Assembly (NCBI RefSeq): GCF_014145225.1
Contig: NZ_JABVCQ010000006.1
Location: 62,001 to 126,000, forward strand
Reading direction: 5' to 3'
Length of the DNA stretch: 64,000 bases
From: Thiospirillum jenense
Lineage (GTDB): Bacteria; Pseudomonadota; Gammaproteobacteria; Chromatiales; Chromatiaceae
The stretch's first letter is position 1; each line of letters begins with the position of its first letter. Under the pieces are notes generated by a model that was not told where the DNA came from, did no database searches, and was given only the letters and a program-made list of their open reading frames with translations. A program made the position numbers and the translations under genes. Positions 1-8,310 of this stretch are shown piece after piece.

Positions 1-1449
1 AATGAAGAACAAAAACTACTCGCGCTCTCCGAAGCCATTGCCCACCCGCACCCGTTGCATATTGATAAAGCCACGCTCACCTTTGAAACGCGAGAGACAT
101 TAGAAGTTTTTGAATTAATCGCCCGCCTGCGCGCTGAAATAAGCCCACAGATTTTTGGTGCCTATGTGATTTCCATGACTCATCACGCCAGTCACGTCAT
201 GGAAGTCATGTTATTAGCCCGACTTGCAGGATTAGCTGGCTATACAAATGACGGCTGGTTTTGTCATCTTCAAATCGCTCCATTATTTGAAACGATTGAA
301 GATTTAACCCGCATTGATCAGATCATGGCTACCCTGTTTAATCACCCGACCTATGCTGCTTTATTAAAAGCATCGGGGCAATTCCAAGAGGTCATGCTCG
401 GCTATTCTGATTCCTGTAAAGACGGCGGTATTTTAACGTCAACCTGGAAATTATATGAAGCACAAGAACGGGTGATGGCATTAGCTGATGCGCATGGTAT
501 TCAATGCCGTTTATTTCACGGCCGCGGCGGCACCATTGGACGGGGCGGCGGCCCAACGCATGAAGCAATTCTGGCGCAACCAATTGCAACCGTGCGCGGG
601 CAAATTAAGTTTACTGAACAAGGCGAAGTCTTATCTTATCGGTATGCCAATCCCGAAACGGCGTTATACGAATTAACAATGGGCATCAGCGGGTTAATGA
701 AAGCCAGCCGTTGTTTAATTGAACCAGTGACGGAAATACGCAAAGATTATCTTGGCATCATGGCCGAATTAGCGCATGATGGCGAAGCTGCATATCGGCA
801 ATTAACTCAAAACATGCCCGGCTTTATTGATTATTTCTATGAAGTCACGCCATTAGACGCCATTGCATTACTTAACATTGGCTCGCGCCCGGCACATCGC
901 AAACGCAATGACCGCTCATTAAATTCCATTCGCGCCATTCCCTGGGTATTCGGCTGGGCGCAATCCCGCCATACATTACCGGCCTGGTATGGCATTGGCA
1001 GTGCAATTGAACGGTGGCGCGGTAATGATTTAGAACGATTAGCCAAGTTACAGCGGATGTATCAAGAATGGCCATTCTTCCGGGCGCTATTGAGCAATAC
1101 GCAAATGTCATTATTCAAAGCGGAAATGCACATTGCGCATGAATACACCCGGTTAGTTCAGGATCGCGGTATGGCGGAAATGATTTTTCAACATATCCAA
1201 GCCGAATATCAACGGACTTTAACGCAAGTACTGCATATTGCTGGGCTGCAAATGCTATTAGAAGAAACGCCAGAATTACAGGTTTCATTAGGGCGGCGTA
1301 ATGCGTATCTTGATCCGTTAAATCACGTTCAAATCACATTATTAGAACGCTATCGTGATGAAAGTACACTCGAGCAACGTGAACAGTGGCTGGATTTATT
1401 ATTGCGTTCAATTAACGCGATTGCGGCAGGAATGCGGAATACGGGATAA
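1..1449 (+). CDS. ppc: Phosphoenolpyruvate carboxylase, C-terminal part (5' end outside window)
   Basis: Catalyses PEP + bicarbonate to oxaloacetate, the anaplerotic entry to the TCA cycle in the cytoplasm. The frame is open from the first base, so the gene starts before the window; a TTG at 55 is an internal codon. About 482 residues are present, roughly the C-terminal half of the usual 880-930 residues. Diagnostic motifs are GYSDSCKDGG, the catalytic glycine/arginine loop FHGRGGTIGRGGGPTH, EQGEVLSYRYANPETA, and the conserved C-terminal MRNTG used in the tetramer/effector site. The end is intact, with a TAA stop. The next gene is convergent, so this is the end of its transcription unit. Confidence 0.97.
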   Translation, partial: NEEQKLLALSEAIAHPHPLHIDKATLTFETRETLEVFELIARLRAEISPQIFGAYVISMTHHASHVMEVMLLARLAGLAGYTNDGWFCHLQIAPLFETIEDLTRIDQIMATLFNHPTYAALLKASGQFQEVMLGYSDSCKDGGILTSTWKLYEAQERVMALADAHGIQCRLFHGRGGTIGRGGGPTHEAILAQPIATVRGQIKFTEQGEVLSYRYANPETALYELTMGISGLMKASRCLIEPVTEIRKDYLGIMAELAHDGEAAYRQLTQNMPGFIDYFYEVTPLDAIALLNIGSRPAHRKRNDRSLNSIRAIPWVFGWAQSRHTLPAWYGIGSAIERWRGNDLERLAKLQRMYQEWPFFRALLSNTQMSLFKAEMHIAHEYTRLVQDRGMAEMIFQHIQAEYQRTLTQVLHIAGLQMLLEETPELQVSLGRRNAYLDPLNHVQITLLERYRDESTLEQREQWLDLLLRSINAIAAGMRNTG

Positions 1450-1473
1450 AATAAATCAAAATAACAACGGGTG

Positions 1474-1535
1474 CGCAATTGATGGGAGATGATCCGATTT
1501 ACTTTTTACCGCATTTCCCCGCAAAGTCAATTGCG
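1474..1535. terminator. Weak inverted repeat between convergent ppc and psiE-like genes
   Basis: Perfect 9-nt arms CGCAATTGA (1474-1482) and TCAATTGCG (1527-1535) lie in the 106-nt convergent gap, separated by about 44 nt. There is no clear U-tract, so a terminator role is only inferred from position. Confidence 0.25.
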
Positions 1536-1555
1536 TCACCGCGAATAACGCCGAA

Positions 1556-1963
1556 TCAATCGCCGTCTTCAATATTGCGGTAACGGTCACTGAAACGCAT
1601 GACTAAAATGGCAATGGTAACCAATAAAATTGCACCACTTTCATACACCAAATTAAGACTGACATTTTTACCTTGCAAAACAATTAACCGTGATAATGCA
1701 GTCACAGCAATCAGCATCGGGTAGGTAAAGGGGACGGTGTGACGTTGAAAATACACATTCGCCATTGCCATAATTTCAATAAAAATGAACATTAACAGCA
1801 AATCTTGTAATAGCACCTCACCCTGTATGTGAATTGCAAATACAGCTTGACCAATCCCGATCAATGCGAATCCGCCTATAGCTACAAGAGCGGCTTTTTC
1901 AACATAGCGGAATAACGCGGATAATAAACGGTCAATTCGTTGTTCTAAAGTGGTTATATTCAT
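1556..1963 (-). CDS. PsiE-family (phosphate-starvation-inducible type) membrane protein
   Basis: A 135-residue integral membrane protein of unknown biochemical role. The sequence shows four hydrophobic segments at about 22-44, 50-70, 78-95 and 104-121, and a conserved polar middle (FIFIEIMAMANVYFQRHTVPF) characteristic of PsiE. The length agrees with the family (about 135 residues). It starts 5 nt after the trmJ stop, so it is very probably co-transcribed with trmJ. Family naming comes from phosphate-starvation induction in E. coli; nothing in the upstream sequence shows Pho control here. Confidence 0.8.
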   Translation of the reverse strand: MNITTLEQRIDRLLSALFRYVEKAALVAIGGFALIGIGQAVFAIHIQGEVLLQDLLLMFIFIEIMAMANVYFQRHTVPFTYPMLIAVTALSRLIVLQGKNVSLNLVYESGAILLVTIAILVMRFSDRYRNIEDGD

Positions 1964-1968
1964 GGTGA

Positions 1969-2850
1969 TTAAACCTCGTGGTCTGGATAATGATGATCGC
2001 GAATAGCATTAACACGGCGCTGCTTAGTAGCAGCGCGTAAAATGCCGCGTAAAATGTTAATTTCAACTCGGTCTGGACGGGCGCGATTGAATAAACGCCG
2101 CAAGCGTCGCCGCAGGGTTGCTGAATGCGCAGATTTGGCAAAACCCAATTGAATCAGTGTGTCATCTAGATGCGCAAAAAACCCGGCCATTTCTTCCGCC
2201 GTTGCAATTGCCTCGGTATTATTATGCGTCACGGCTGGCGCGACCGTTTCAGCACAAGTTATTTGAGTATTCGTCTGACTCATTGCCAACCAAATGCGGT
2301 GAATCTCATAGGCAAATACCTGCGCCGCCGCCCCTAAGTTTAATGAACTAAACGCTGGATTTGTGGGAATTTGCACGAGATAATGACACTGCGCTAATTC
2401 ATCATTGGTTAAACCTGAATTCTCCCGTCCTAATACTAATGCCACTTCACCCGCCGCCGCTTCAGTTAATAATTGCTGCGCGGTGGTTTCTGGCGTTAAA
2501 GTTGGCCAATGAAGACTGCGCCGCCGCGCACTCGCTCCAATAATTAACCGACAACCCGTTAATGCCGTAGTTAAATCCGAATGCACCGTTGCCTGTGCTA
2601 ATAAATCATCCGCACCTGCGGCTCGGGCAACCGCATCAGCATCGGGAAAATGCTGTGGCTGCACTAATGCCAAGCGCGACAATCCCATTGTTTTCATTGC
2701 TCGCGCCACCGCGCCAATGTTACCGCTGAGACTGGTTGCCACCAGCACAAAACGAATACGTTGCAATACCAATTCGGTGGGCAAATGCGTTATAATTTGC
2801 TCGGCACTTTGTTTAATTGGTTGTTCAAACTGTTGCTCAAATGGTTGCAT
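1969..2850 (-). CDS. trmJ: tRNA (cytidine/uridine-2'-O-)-methyltransferase TrmJ (SPOUT family)
   Basis: Methylates the 2'-OH of residue 32 in the tRNA anticodon loop using S-adenosylmethionine. The SPOUT fold is recognisable from RFVLVATSLSGNIGAVARAM, the Asn/Arg motif LGRENSGLTNDE and the knot segment PAFSSLNLGAAAQV. The length is 293 residues versus about 246 in E. coli; the extra residues are an N-terminal extension of about 30 (Gln-rich, low complexity) and a variable segment near residues 195-215. The start at 2850 is the only Met before the conserved domain, although no good Shine-Dalgarno is visible. It is divergent from suhB, as in E. coli and relatives. Confidence 0.93.
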   Translation of the reverse strand: MQPFEQQFEQPIKQSAEQIITHLPTELVLQRIRFVLVATSLSGNIGAVARAMKTMGLSRLALVQPQHFPDADAVARAAGADDLLAQATVHSDLTTALTGCRLIIGASARRRSLHWPTLTPETTAQQLLTEAAAGEVALVLGRENSGLTNDELAQCHYLVQIPTNPAFSSLNLGAAAQVFAYEIHRIWLAMSQTNTQITCAETVAPAVTHNNTEAIATAEEMAGFFAHLDDTLIQLGFAKSAHSATLRRRLRRLFNRARPDRVEINILRGILRAATKQRRVNAIRDHHYPDHEV

Positions 2851-2878
2851 GTTAAATGATCTTGACGGTGCGCGGTGT

Positions 2879-2899
2879 AAAAAACGGGTACGTTTTTTT
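2879..2899. other. AT-rich hairpin with T-run in the trmJ/suhB divergent region
   Basis: AAAAAACG (2879-2886) and CGTTTTTT (2891-2898) form an 8-bp stem with loop GGTA, and the right arm runs into seven T's. It lies 36 nt upstream of the suhB start. It could act as an attenuator for suhB or simply be AT-rich promoter sequence. The stem has only two G-C pairs, so it is weak. Confidence 0.3.
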
Positions 2900-2934
2900 A
2901 TTAAAAGTGAATTGATAAGAGTGAATAAAATCTC

Positions 2935-3735
2935 ATGGATCCTATGTTAAATATCGCCGTGCGTGCCGCACGAAGCGCTGGGCGAATTATTATGCGTCAT
3001 TATGAACGTCGTGATGAAATTCGCGTCAGTAGCAAACAACTCAATGATTTTGTCAGTGATGTAGACCGTGCAGCAGAAGCCGCAATTATTCAAGAATTAC
3101 GCAATAAATATCCCGATCACGCTATTTGGGCTGAAGAGAGCGGTCAACAACGCGGTAATGAATACGAATGGTTGATTGACCCACTTGATGGTACCACGAA
3201 TTATTTGCATGGGTTCCCCCAATTTTCTATTTCCATTGGCTTACGCTGGCGCGGTCAAATGCAACAAGCGGTCGTGTATGATCCATTACGCGAAGAATTA
3301 TTCACCGCCAGTCGCGGTGGCGGTGCATTATTAAATGATCGGCGATTGCGCGTCACCGATCAACGCGAATTACGCGGGGCGTTAATTGGCACCGGCATTC
3401 CATTTCGTGACCAAAGTGAATTAACAACCTATTTAAAAATGCTGGAAGCCATGATTGCTGATACCGCCGGTATTCGCCGCCCTGGCTCTGCCGCATTAGA
3501 TTTTGCTTACGTCGCCGCCGGCCGTCTTGATGGCTTTTGGGAATTAGGTTTATCACCCTGGGATTTCGCCGCCGGTTCATTATTAGTCACTGAGGCCGGC
3601 GGTAAAGTCAGCGATATTAACGGCGGCGACCGCCATTTTGATACGGGTAATGTCATTGCTGGTAATGTGCGCTTGCATCAAGCCATGTTGGCACGATTAA
3701 ATCCATTATTAAACGAACGGTTACGCGCTGGGTGA
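2935..3735 (+). CDS. suhB: Inositol-1-monophosphatase / Nus-associated protein SuhB
   Basis: A 266-residue Mg-dependent inositol monophosphatase. In gammaproteobacteria SuhB also joins the Nus complex on boxA-containing rRNA leaders, which matters because a boxA element occurs at 30398 in this window. Visible motifs are metal-binding WAEESG (E about 62), IDPLDGTTNY (about 80-90) and the second signature SPWDFAAGSLLVTEAGG. The N-terminus MDPMLNIAVRAAR matches the E. coli register, so the 2935 ATG is preferred over the ATG three codons later. The stop overlaps the rimI GTG start (GTGA), indicating translational coupling. Confidence 0.96.
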   Translation: MDPMLNIAVRAARSAGRIIMRHYERRDEIRVSSKQLNDFVSDVDRAAEAAIIQELRNKYPDHAIWAEESGQQRGNEYEWLIDPLDGTTNYLHGFPQFSISIGLRWRGQMQQAVVYDPLREELFTASRGGGALLNDRRLRVTDQRELRGALIGTGIPFRDQSELTTYLKMLEAMIADTAGIRRPGSAALDFAYVAAGRLDGFWELGLSPWDFAAGSLLVTEAGGKVSDINGGDRHFDTGNVIAGNVRLHQAMLARLNPLLNERLRAG

Positions 3736-4232
3736 TTGTTAATCCTATATTCGCAGCAGCACCAGCGCATCATTACGCATTGCGCTTAATGCAGCGTGAT
3801 GATTTGCCCGCTGTGATTGTGGTTGAAAAAGCCGCATATCAGCACCCCTGGAGTAGTGGGATTTTTCGCGATTGTTTGCGCGCCGGTTATTGCAATCTCG
3901 TATTAGAACATGTTAGTGACGATCATTACCAGTCTATTATCATTTGCGGTCATGGCATTATGATGCTGACAACAGATGAATGCCATATTCTCAATTTGTG
4001 TATTCACCCTGATTATCAACGGCGCGGATTAGGTCGCATTTTATTACGGCGCTTACTCGCGCTGGCGCAGCAACGACATGCTATGACTGCGTTTCTTGAA
4101 GTGCGGGTTTCTAATGGCACTGCTATTGCACTTTATCAAGCAGAAGGCTTTAATGAAGTGGGTTATCGGCGAAATTATTACCCGACCTTGACCGGACGTG
4201 AAGATGCGCTGGTCATGGCACGGGCGTTGTAA
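3732..4232 (+). CDS. rimI: Ribosomal-protein S18 alanine N-acetyltransferase (RimI-type GNAT)
   Basis: A GNAT-fold enzyme expected to acetylate the N-terminal alanine of ribosomal protein S18. It has 166 residues with the acetyl-CoA pyrophosphate loop HPDYQRRGLGRILL (about 94-107), preceded by the beta-strand ECHILNLCI, and the C-terminal NGTAIALYQAEGFNEVGYRRNYY typical of RimI. It begins with GTG overlapping the suhB stop. An N-terminal extension of about 16 residues precedes the usual RimI start. The orthodox RimI partner genes (tsaB or a polymerase-linked gene) are not adjacent, so the assignment rests on the domain signature. Confidence 0.85.
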   Translation: MIVNPIFAAAPAHHYALRLMQRDDLPAVIVVEKAAYQHPWSSGIFRDCLRAGYCNLVLEHVSDDHYQSIIICGHGIMMLTTDECHILNLCIHPDYQRRGLGRILLRRLLALAQQRHAMTAFLEVRVSNGTAIALYQAEGFNEVGYRRNYYPTLTGREDALVMARAL

Positions 4233-4259
4233 TAAATAACTTGCGGTAATGACAATTCA

Positions 4260-5483
4260 CTATAATCGGTTACTCAAGTCATAGCCTAAAAAGCCGCGTA
4301 TCTGGGGAAAATCGCGCAATGCTGACAATTCACCTTGCGCAAATCCAATGACCTTAAACCGCTCGCCCATCTGCGTTGGCAATAATAATTGTTTTACTCC
4401 CGCAGTGAATTGTAATTGTGTCGCTGTGTCGCCCGTCGTATTAGCCTCAGCTAATAACTGTTCAATCCCGCAATTGACAAGATAACTCGCTTGCGTTGTA
4501 TAGCCGACTAACTTTAATCCCGCTTGTTCACCCGCATCTGCCACCGCTGTGAAATTAACATGTGCGGTAATATCCTGCAAACCAATCAATTGATAAGGGT
4601 CAGTATGAGCGCGATGACGATAATGACACATTAACGTCCCGCTGCGCCGCTCGGGATGATAAAGCTCGGTTTGCGTCCCACCATAATCAATTAACAATAA
4701 TAAACCGCTCTGCAATGCCGCCGCCAATTCGGATAACCATGGCTTCAGGTGTGGATTGAATTCGCCGTAATAAACCGGCGTGTTTAATAATTGAAAAACT
4801 TGCAATTGTACAATAGCATCGGCTAATCCTGGCGATTGCACAGCGGCAGTTATTTCAATTAACTGGTCATGCTCATCCAATGTGACAAAACATTCCGCTG
4901 CGCCATCGTCGTTAATATAAAACCGCTGAACGGGCATGGCGTCCATCACTTCATTGGCGAGAATGACGCCGCGCCACTCGCTTGGCAAAGCCGTAATCCA
5001 TTGCACACGCGGTAATAAATGCGGAATACGGGCGGCAATTAAAGCGCGTTGCCGTGCTTGTAAATCCGGGCTGATTTCCAATATCCAATAATGCGGTGGG
5101 CAACGACCAATGTGGTCAAGTGCAATTAAAATATCAATGGCAAGTTGACCGGAACCTGCGCCGAGTTCGAGTATATTTCCATTACCACCAAGGTAATGAA
5201 AAACATCAACACAGGTATGTGCAATGCAGCGACCGAATAATGGTGATATTTCTGGGGCAGTCATAAAATCGCCTGCCGCCCCCAATTTTACTGCACCAGC
5301 GACGTAGTAACCCAGCCCAGGTGCGTATAAAGCCAAGTTCATAAACTGGTCAAATGACAGGCGTTGATTTGGCGCCGCTTTAATCGCAGTACGAATATGG
5401 TTTAATAATTGTTGACTGTGCGTTAATGCAGCAGTGTCTAATTCAGAATGAGTTAATAATGGTAGTATAGTTTGAGACTGCAT
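4260..5483 (-). CDS. MidA/NDUFAF7-family SAM-dependent methyltransferase (COG1565)
   Basis: A 407-residue class I methyltransferase of the MidA family, whose mitochondrial member methylates an arginine of a complex I subunit; the bacterial substrate is not established. Visible family signatures are FDQFMNLALYAPGLGYY (about 44-60), GDFMTAPEISPLFG (about 71-84), the SAM glycine loop ILELGAGSGQLA, EISPDLQARQ, and LANEVMDAMPVQRF. The length fits the family. It ends 28 nt from the rimI stop in a convergent arrangement. No Shine-Dalgarno is obvious; the start is the first Met and precedes the conserved domain by about 40 residues. Confidence 0.87.
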   Translation of the reverse strand: MQSQTILPLLTHSELDTAALTHSQQLLNHIRTAIKAAPNQRLSFDQFMNLALYAPGLGYYVAGAVKLGAAGDFMTAPEISPLFGRCIAHTCVDVFHYLGGNGNILELGAGSGQLAIDILIALDHIGRCPPHYWILEISPDLQARQRALIAARIPHLLPRVQWITALPSEWRGVILANEVMDAMPVQRFYINDDGAAECFVTLDEHDQLIEITAAVQSPGLADAIVQLQVFQLLNTPVYYGEFNPHLKPWLSELAAALQSGLLLLIDYGGTQTELYHPERRSGTLMCHYRHRAHTDPYQLIGLQDITAHVNFTAVADAGEQAGLKLVGYTTQASYLVNCGIEQLLAEANTTGDTATQLQFTAGVKQLLLPTQMGERFKVIGFAQGELSALRDFPQIRGFLGYDLSNRL

Positions 5484-5522
5484 CAGGAAATACTATTAAA
5501 ATAATTGTATTAAATTAGTTAA

Positions 5523-6050
5523 TCAACTAGGCTTGTGGGCAATCATATTGAGACTAATTGCAACACCTTTGAAGATGAGGGTGCTGGTGTCATTAAATAA
5601 AGCAAACTCCGCCACTTTTTGAATATTGACATAACCAGCAGTCGCAAGAAAAAATGTTAAAAACTCGGTATTCAAACCCACAACATGATAATCATAACGA
5701 TCAACATGCCCGCCAAACATCATACGCATCACCATAAAACGCTCATCCGCAGTTAAATGCTGTTTATCAAGCATTAGCCGTGATAAAACGTCTAAATCAG
5801 GGACGCTCACTAATAATTGCCCGCCCGGCAGTAATACCCGTTTCCATTCAATTAAGGTTTTCAGTAATTCGCCAACATAATCAAGATGTTCAACGACATG
5901 CGACGCATAGAGCATCTCGAATGTATTATCGGCAAATTGACTTAAATTATTCGCATTGCACACATGATCTACATAAGGCGCAGCAGTGGCGTTTAATACT
6001 TCCCAATCCTGACAGCGTATTTTACCACCAATATGAAGTTTTCTTGCCAT
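5523..6050 (-). CDS. Small class I SAM-dependent methyltransferase, substrate unknown
   Basis: Chosen start at 6050 gives 175 residues beginning MARKLHIGGKIRCQDWEVLN, the usual N-terminus of small methyltransferases found in glycan or surface-polysaccharide contexts. Longer starts up to 6179 would run into the TorD gene upstream and add unrelated residues. The motifs are the acidic SAM strand (YVDHVCNANNLSQFADNTFEMLYASHVVEHL), with the methyltransferase-type ASHVVEHL motif, then LLPGGQLLVSVPDLD. The classical GxGxG loop is absent, as in predicted SAM methyltransferases of this short type. It lies 31 nt downstream of the TorD-like gene, so it may be transcribed with it, but no functional link is evident. 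Confidence 0.75.
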   Translation of the reverse strand: MARKLHIGGKIRCQDWEVLNATAAPYVDHVCNANNLSQFADNTFEMLYASHVVEHLDYVGELLKTLIEWKRVLLPGGQLLVSVPDLDVLSRLMLDKQHLTADERFMVMRMMFGGHVDRYDYHVVGLNTEFLTFFLATAGYVNIQKVAEFALFNDTSTLIFKGVAISLNMIAHKPS

Positions 6051-6081
6051 AAGCGTAAATATCAATAGGATTTGAATAATT

Positions 6082-6672
6082 TCAGCATTGATCGGGTCGT
6101 GTTTGATTAGGAAATAGTTGCCCAACTCTCTCACCGAGCAGTTGATACAGCTGTAATTTTGCATGACGTTGTAAATCAACGGCGAATTGTGGCAGCCAGG
6201 TCAATAGGTATTTTTCCCACAGCGTCACTAATAATTGCTGTGCCAATTGACCATCCGCGTTCTGCTCTCGTGCTAAGTCAATTAGATACGCTGCGCAGTC
6301 AAATAATACCCCCAAATAATCTGGCGCAACTGTTGCGGGTAACTGTAATCCAGCACGGTCATACAGAGCGCGTAATTCGGCCGAAATACGATCATTTAAT
6401 TGCGCTTGGCCATATACTGCCGCAAATGGTGGGCAGGGTGTTTGGGGATACCCGGCAATAAATAACTGCGTATATTCCGCTTGCCACTGATCGAGTGGTA
6501 CAGTTAAAAGTTCATCAATTGCAGGAATTAACCAGGGTGCACGGGGCGCGATTTCTTGCAATACGTTAATTGAATCGGATTGCGGCAGTGCGAATAAAGC
6601 GGCGAGCAGACGCAAGTGCTGTGAATCACCTGGGATTAAACACCATGGGGTTTGATCGCCGCTATCAATCAT
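6082..6672 (-). CDS. TorD/DmsD-family redox-enzyme maturation chaperone
   Basis: A 196-residue all-helical cytoplasmic chaperone that would bind the Tat signal peptide and/or apo-catalytic subunit of the molybdopterin enzyme encoded upstream and assist cofactor insertion. The family signature YTQLFIAGYPQTPCPPFAAVYG (about 67-88) is clear, followed by PDYLGVLFDCAAYLI. It is the fourth gene of the 11094-6082 operon, 40 nt after the NrfD stop. This position supports dedicated service to that enzyme. No frameshift or truncation is seen. Confidence 0.85.
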   Translation of the reverse strand: MIDSGDQTPWCLIPGDSQHLRLLAALFALPQSDSINVLQEIAPRAPWLIPAIDELLTVPLDQWQAEYTQLFIAGYPQTPCPPFAAVYGQAQLNDRISAELRALYDRAGLQLPATVAPDYLGVLFDCAAYLIDLAREQNADGQLAQQLLVTLWEKYLLTWLPQFAVDLQRHAKLQLYQLLGERVGQLFPNQTRPDQC

Positions 6673-6712
6673 ATTAATTTGCTCATGTTACGCAATTGAA
6701 TGACCGATTAAA

Positions 6713-7672
6713 TCACCAAGGATACGCATAGACGCCAGCATACATGAAATAGTGGCGTAATAAATATCCACCCACTAATACCAACACGGATGCGGTAATG
6801 ATTGGGACGCGAGTTGACCAACCTTTCATCATGCTCTTGAGTTCAAGGAAGAATGGCACAATTAAACCAAAGCCAATGAACCCAATTAACCAGCCGTGAT
6901 CGTTCCACAATAATTCCATTGAACGTACGGCCGATTCTGACCCGTTTTTGAGGTATTGATACAATGAGAAAAGGATCACCAATTCGGCGGCAATCAATAC
7001 TAAGTCAATCCGTTCGTATAGCACACGAATATACTCGTCTGCTTGGTCATGGAGCAGGGTGTACATGAGCAGTAATAAGAATGCCATTGCCGTTGAAAAT
7101 GCTGACACGGTAAATAACAACGGGACGGCTGGGTTATGCCACAAGGCAACCGCTGGGAATGATTGCAATAATAAACCGGTATAAACTGCAACACCAACAC
7201 CATTAACAACGGCTAACCAACCCACGCCGCGATGATAGTGTTTAACTACTTTAGCAATGGCGATCACAAACGGTTGGTCAATTAAATTTTTAATGACCGG
7301 GACACGTCGTGGGAATTGCGTTTCGCGCACATCGGGCAGTGCATATAATACACCCCACACCATCATCCAAATAATAAATTGCGTTCCCCATGCAATCCAC
7401 GCATCGGGTTTATTAAATAAGATCATGGGGTTGAGAACGTGAAAAACGGCGCTCTTGTGTAATAAATGCCCAAATAACATGAGCGATCCTAGCGCAAGTA
7501 ATACAACGCCGGCACCCGCTCCCCAAATCACCAAATGGCGATGGGGTTTTAAATACATGTCGGTTAAAAAGGTCACGGCTAATGTTGCCGCACCAAGTCC
7601 GCCGAAATAAAGATAAATCGCTAACCACCAAGTCCACATTTCTTGAGTGGCATAAGTCATGTTGACGTCCAT
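6713..7672 (-). CDS. NrfD/PsrC-type membrane anchor of molybdo-oxidoreductase
   Basis: A 319-residue polytopic membrane protein (about eight hydrophobic segments, e.g. 15-37, 52-70, 94-110, 152-172, 184-207, 225-242, 262-280, 291-310) expected to exchange electrons with the quinone pool and anchor the A and B subunits. NrfD family features are LYLYFGGLGAATLAV near the N-terminus and several loop acidic residues. The start at 7672 has a good ribosome-binding site (GGAGGAG about 8 nt upstream) embedded in the end of the preceding gene; Met5 at 7660 is an alternative. It lies 4 nt after the FeS-subunit stop. The length matches PsrC and SoeC equally. Confidence 0.88.
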   Translation of the reverse strand: MDVNMTYATQEMWTWWLAIYLYFGGLGAATLAVTFLTDMYLKPHRHLVIWGAGAGVVLLALGSLMLFGHLLHKSAVFHVLNPMILFNKPDAWIAWGTQFIIWMMVWGVLYALPDVRETQFPRRVPVIKNLIDQPFVIAIAKVVKHYHRGVGWLAVVNGVGVAVYTGLLLQSFPAVALWHNPAVPLLFTVSAFSTAMAFLLLLMYTLLHDQADEYIRVLYERIDLVLIAAELVILFSLYQYLKNGSESAVRSMELLWNDHGWLIGFIGFGLIVPFFLELKSMMKGWSTRVPIITASVLVLVGGYLLRHYFMYAGVYAYPW

Positions 7673-7676
7673 TAGA

Positions 7677-8294
7677 TTAGCTCCTCCATTTCAAATCATC
7701 AACATAATAAACATTGGGTTTAGTGCCAATATGCGGCATCAATGGACGTGCAACGCCGCTTGCAACCATTTGCGCGACCGGATCATTGGCATCTTCTAAA
7801 TCACCGAATAATCGTGCTGATCCAACACAGGTTGTGACACAGGCGGGTTTTTGTCCCTGTTCAACTAAATGATCGCAGAATGAACACTTATCCATACTGG
7901 CGCAGGTGCGGTGATAATCAGAGCCATAAAACGCTTGACCAATCTGCACATCATCATTCGTAATCGGAATACGCGCATGATACGGACACGCCATTGCACA
8001 GGCGCCGCATCCCATACACAATTCTTGATTAACCATGACAATGCCATTCGGTTTTTTATAGGTCGCACCAGTGGGGCAAACGGTCATACACGGTGGATTA
8101 TCGCAATGATTACACAGGCGCGGGAAAAAGCGCCGATTCACATCCGAACCAATACCGATTTCTTTATCGTGAACGTAGGTTCGCCATTTTTTCTTATCCC
8201 AAACTGGGGTTTGATTTTCCATTGCGCAGGCCGCCATACACGCATTGCAACCGACACAGGTATTTAAATCAATCACCATAACAAAGTGTGGCAT
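7677..8294 (-). CDS. Four-cluster ferredoxin subunit of molybdo-oxidoreductase (PsrB/DmsB type)
   Basis: A 205-residue electron-transfer subunit carrying four Cys groups for four [4Fe-4S] clusters: CVGCNACMAAC, CNHCDNPPCMTVCP, CMGCGACAMACP and CSFCDHLVEQGQKPACVTTC. It shuttles electrons between the catalytic subunit and the NrfD anchor. It has no signal peptide of its own, so it would be co-exported with the Tat-bearing catalytic subunit, as known for PsrAB/DmsAB. The gene sits between the A and C subunit genes with 16- and 4-nt gaps. A purine-rich RBS (GAAGGGA) precedes the start. Confidence 0.93.
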   Translation of the reverse strand: MPHFVMVIDLNTCVGCNACMAACAMENQTPVWDKKKWRTYVHDKEIGIGSDVNRRFFPRLCNHCDNPPCMTVCPTGATYKKPNGIVMVNQELCMGCGACAMACPYHARIPITNDDVQIGQAFYGSDYHRTCASMDKCSFCDHLVEQGQKPACVTTCVGSARLFGDLEDANDPVAQMVASGVARPLMPHIGTKPNVYYVDDLKWRS

Positions 8295-8310
8295 GTTTTA
8301 TTTCCCTTCA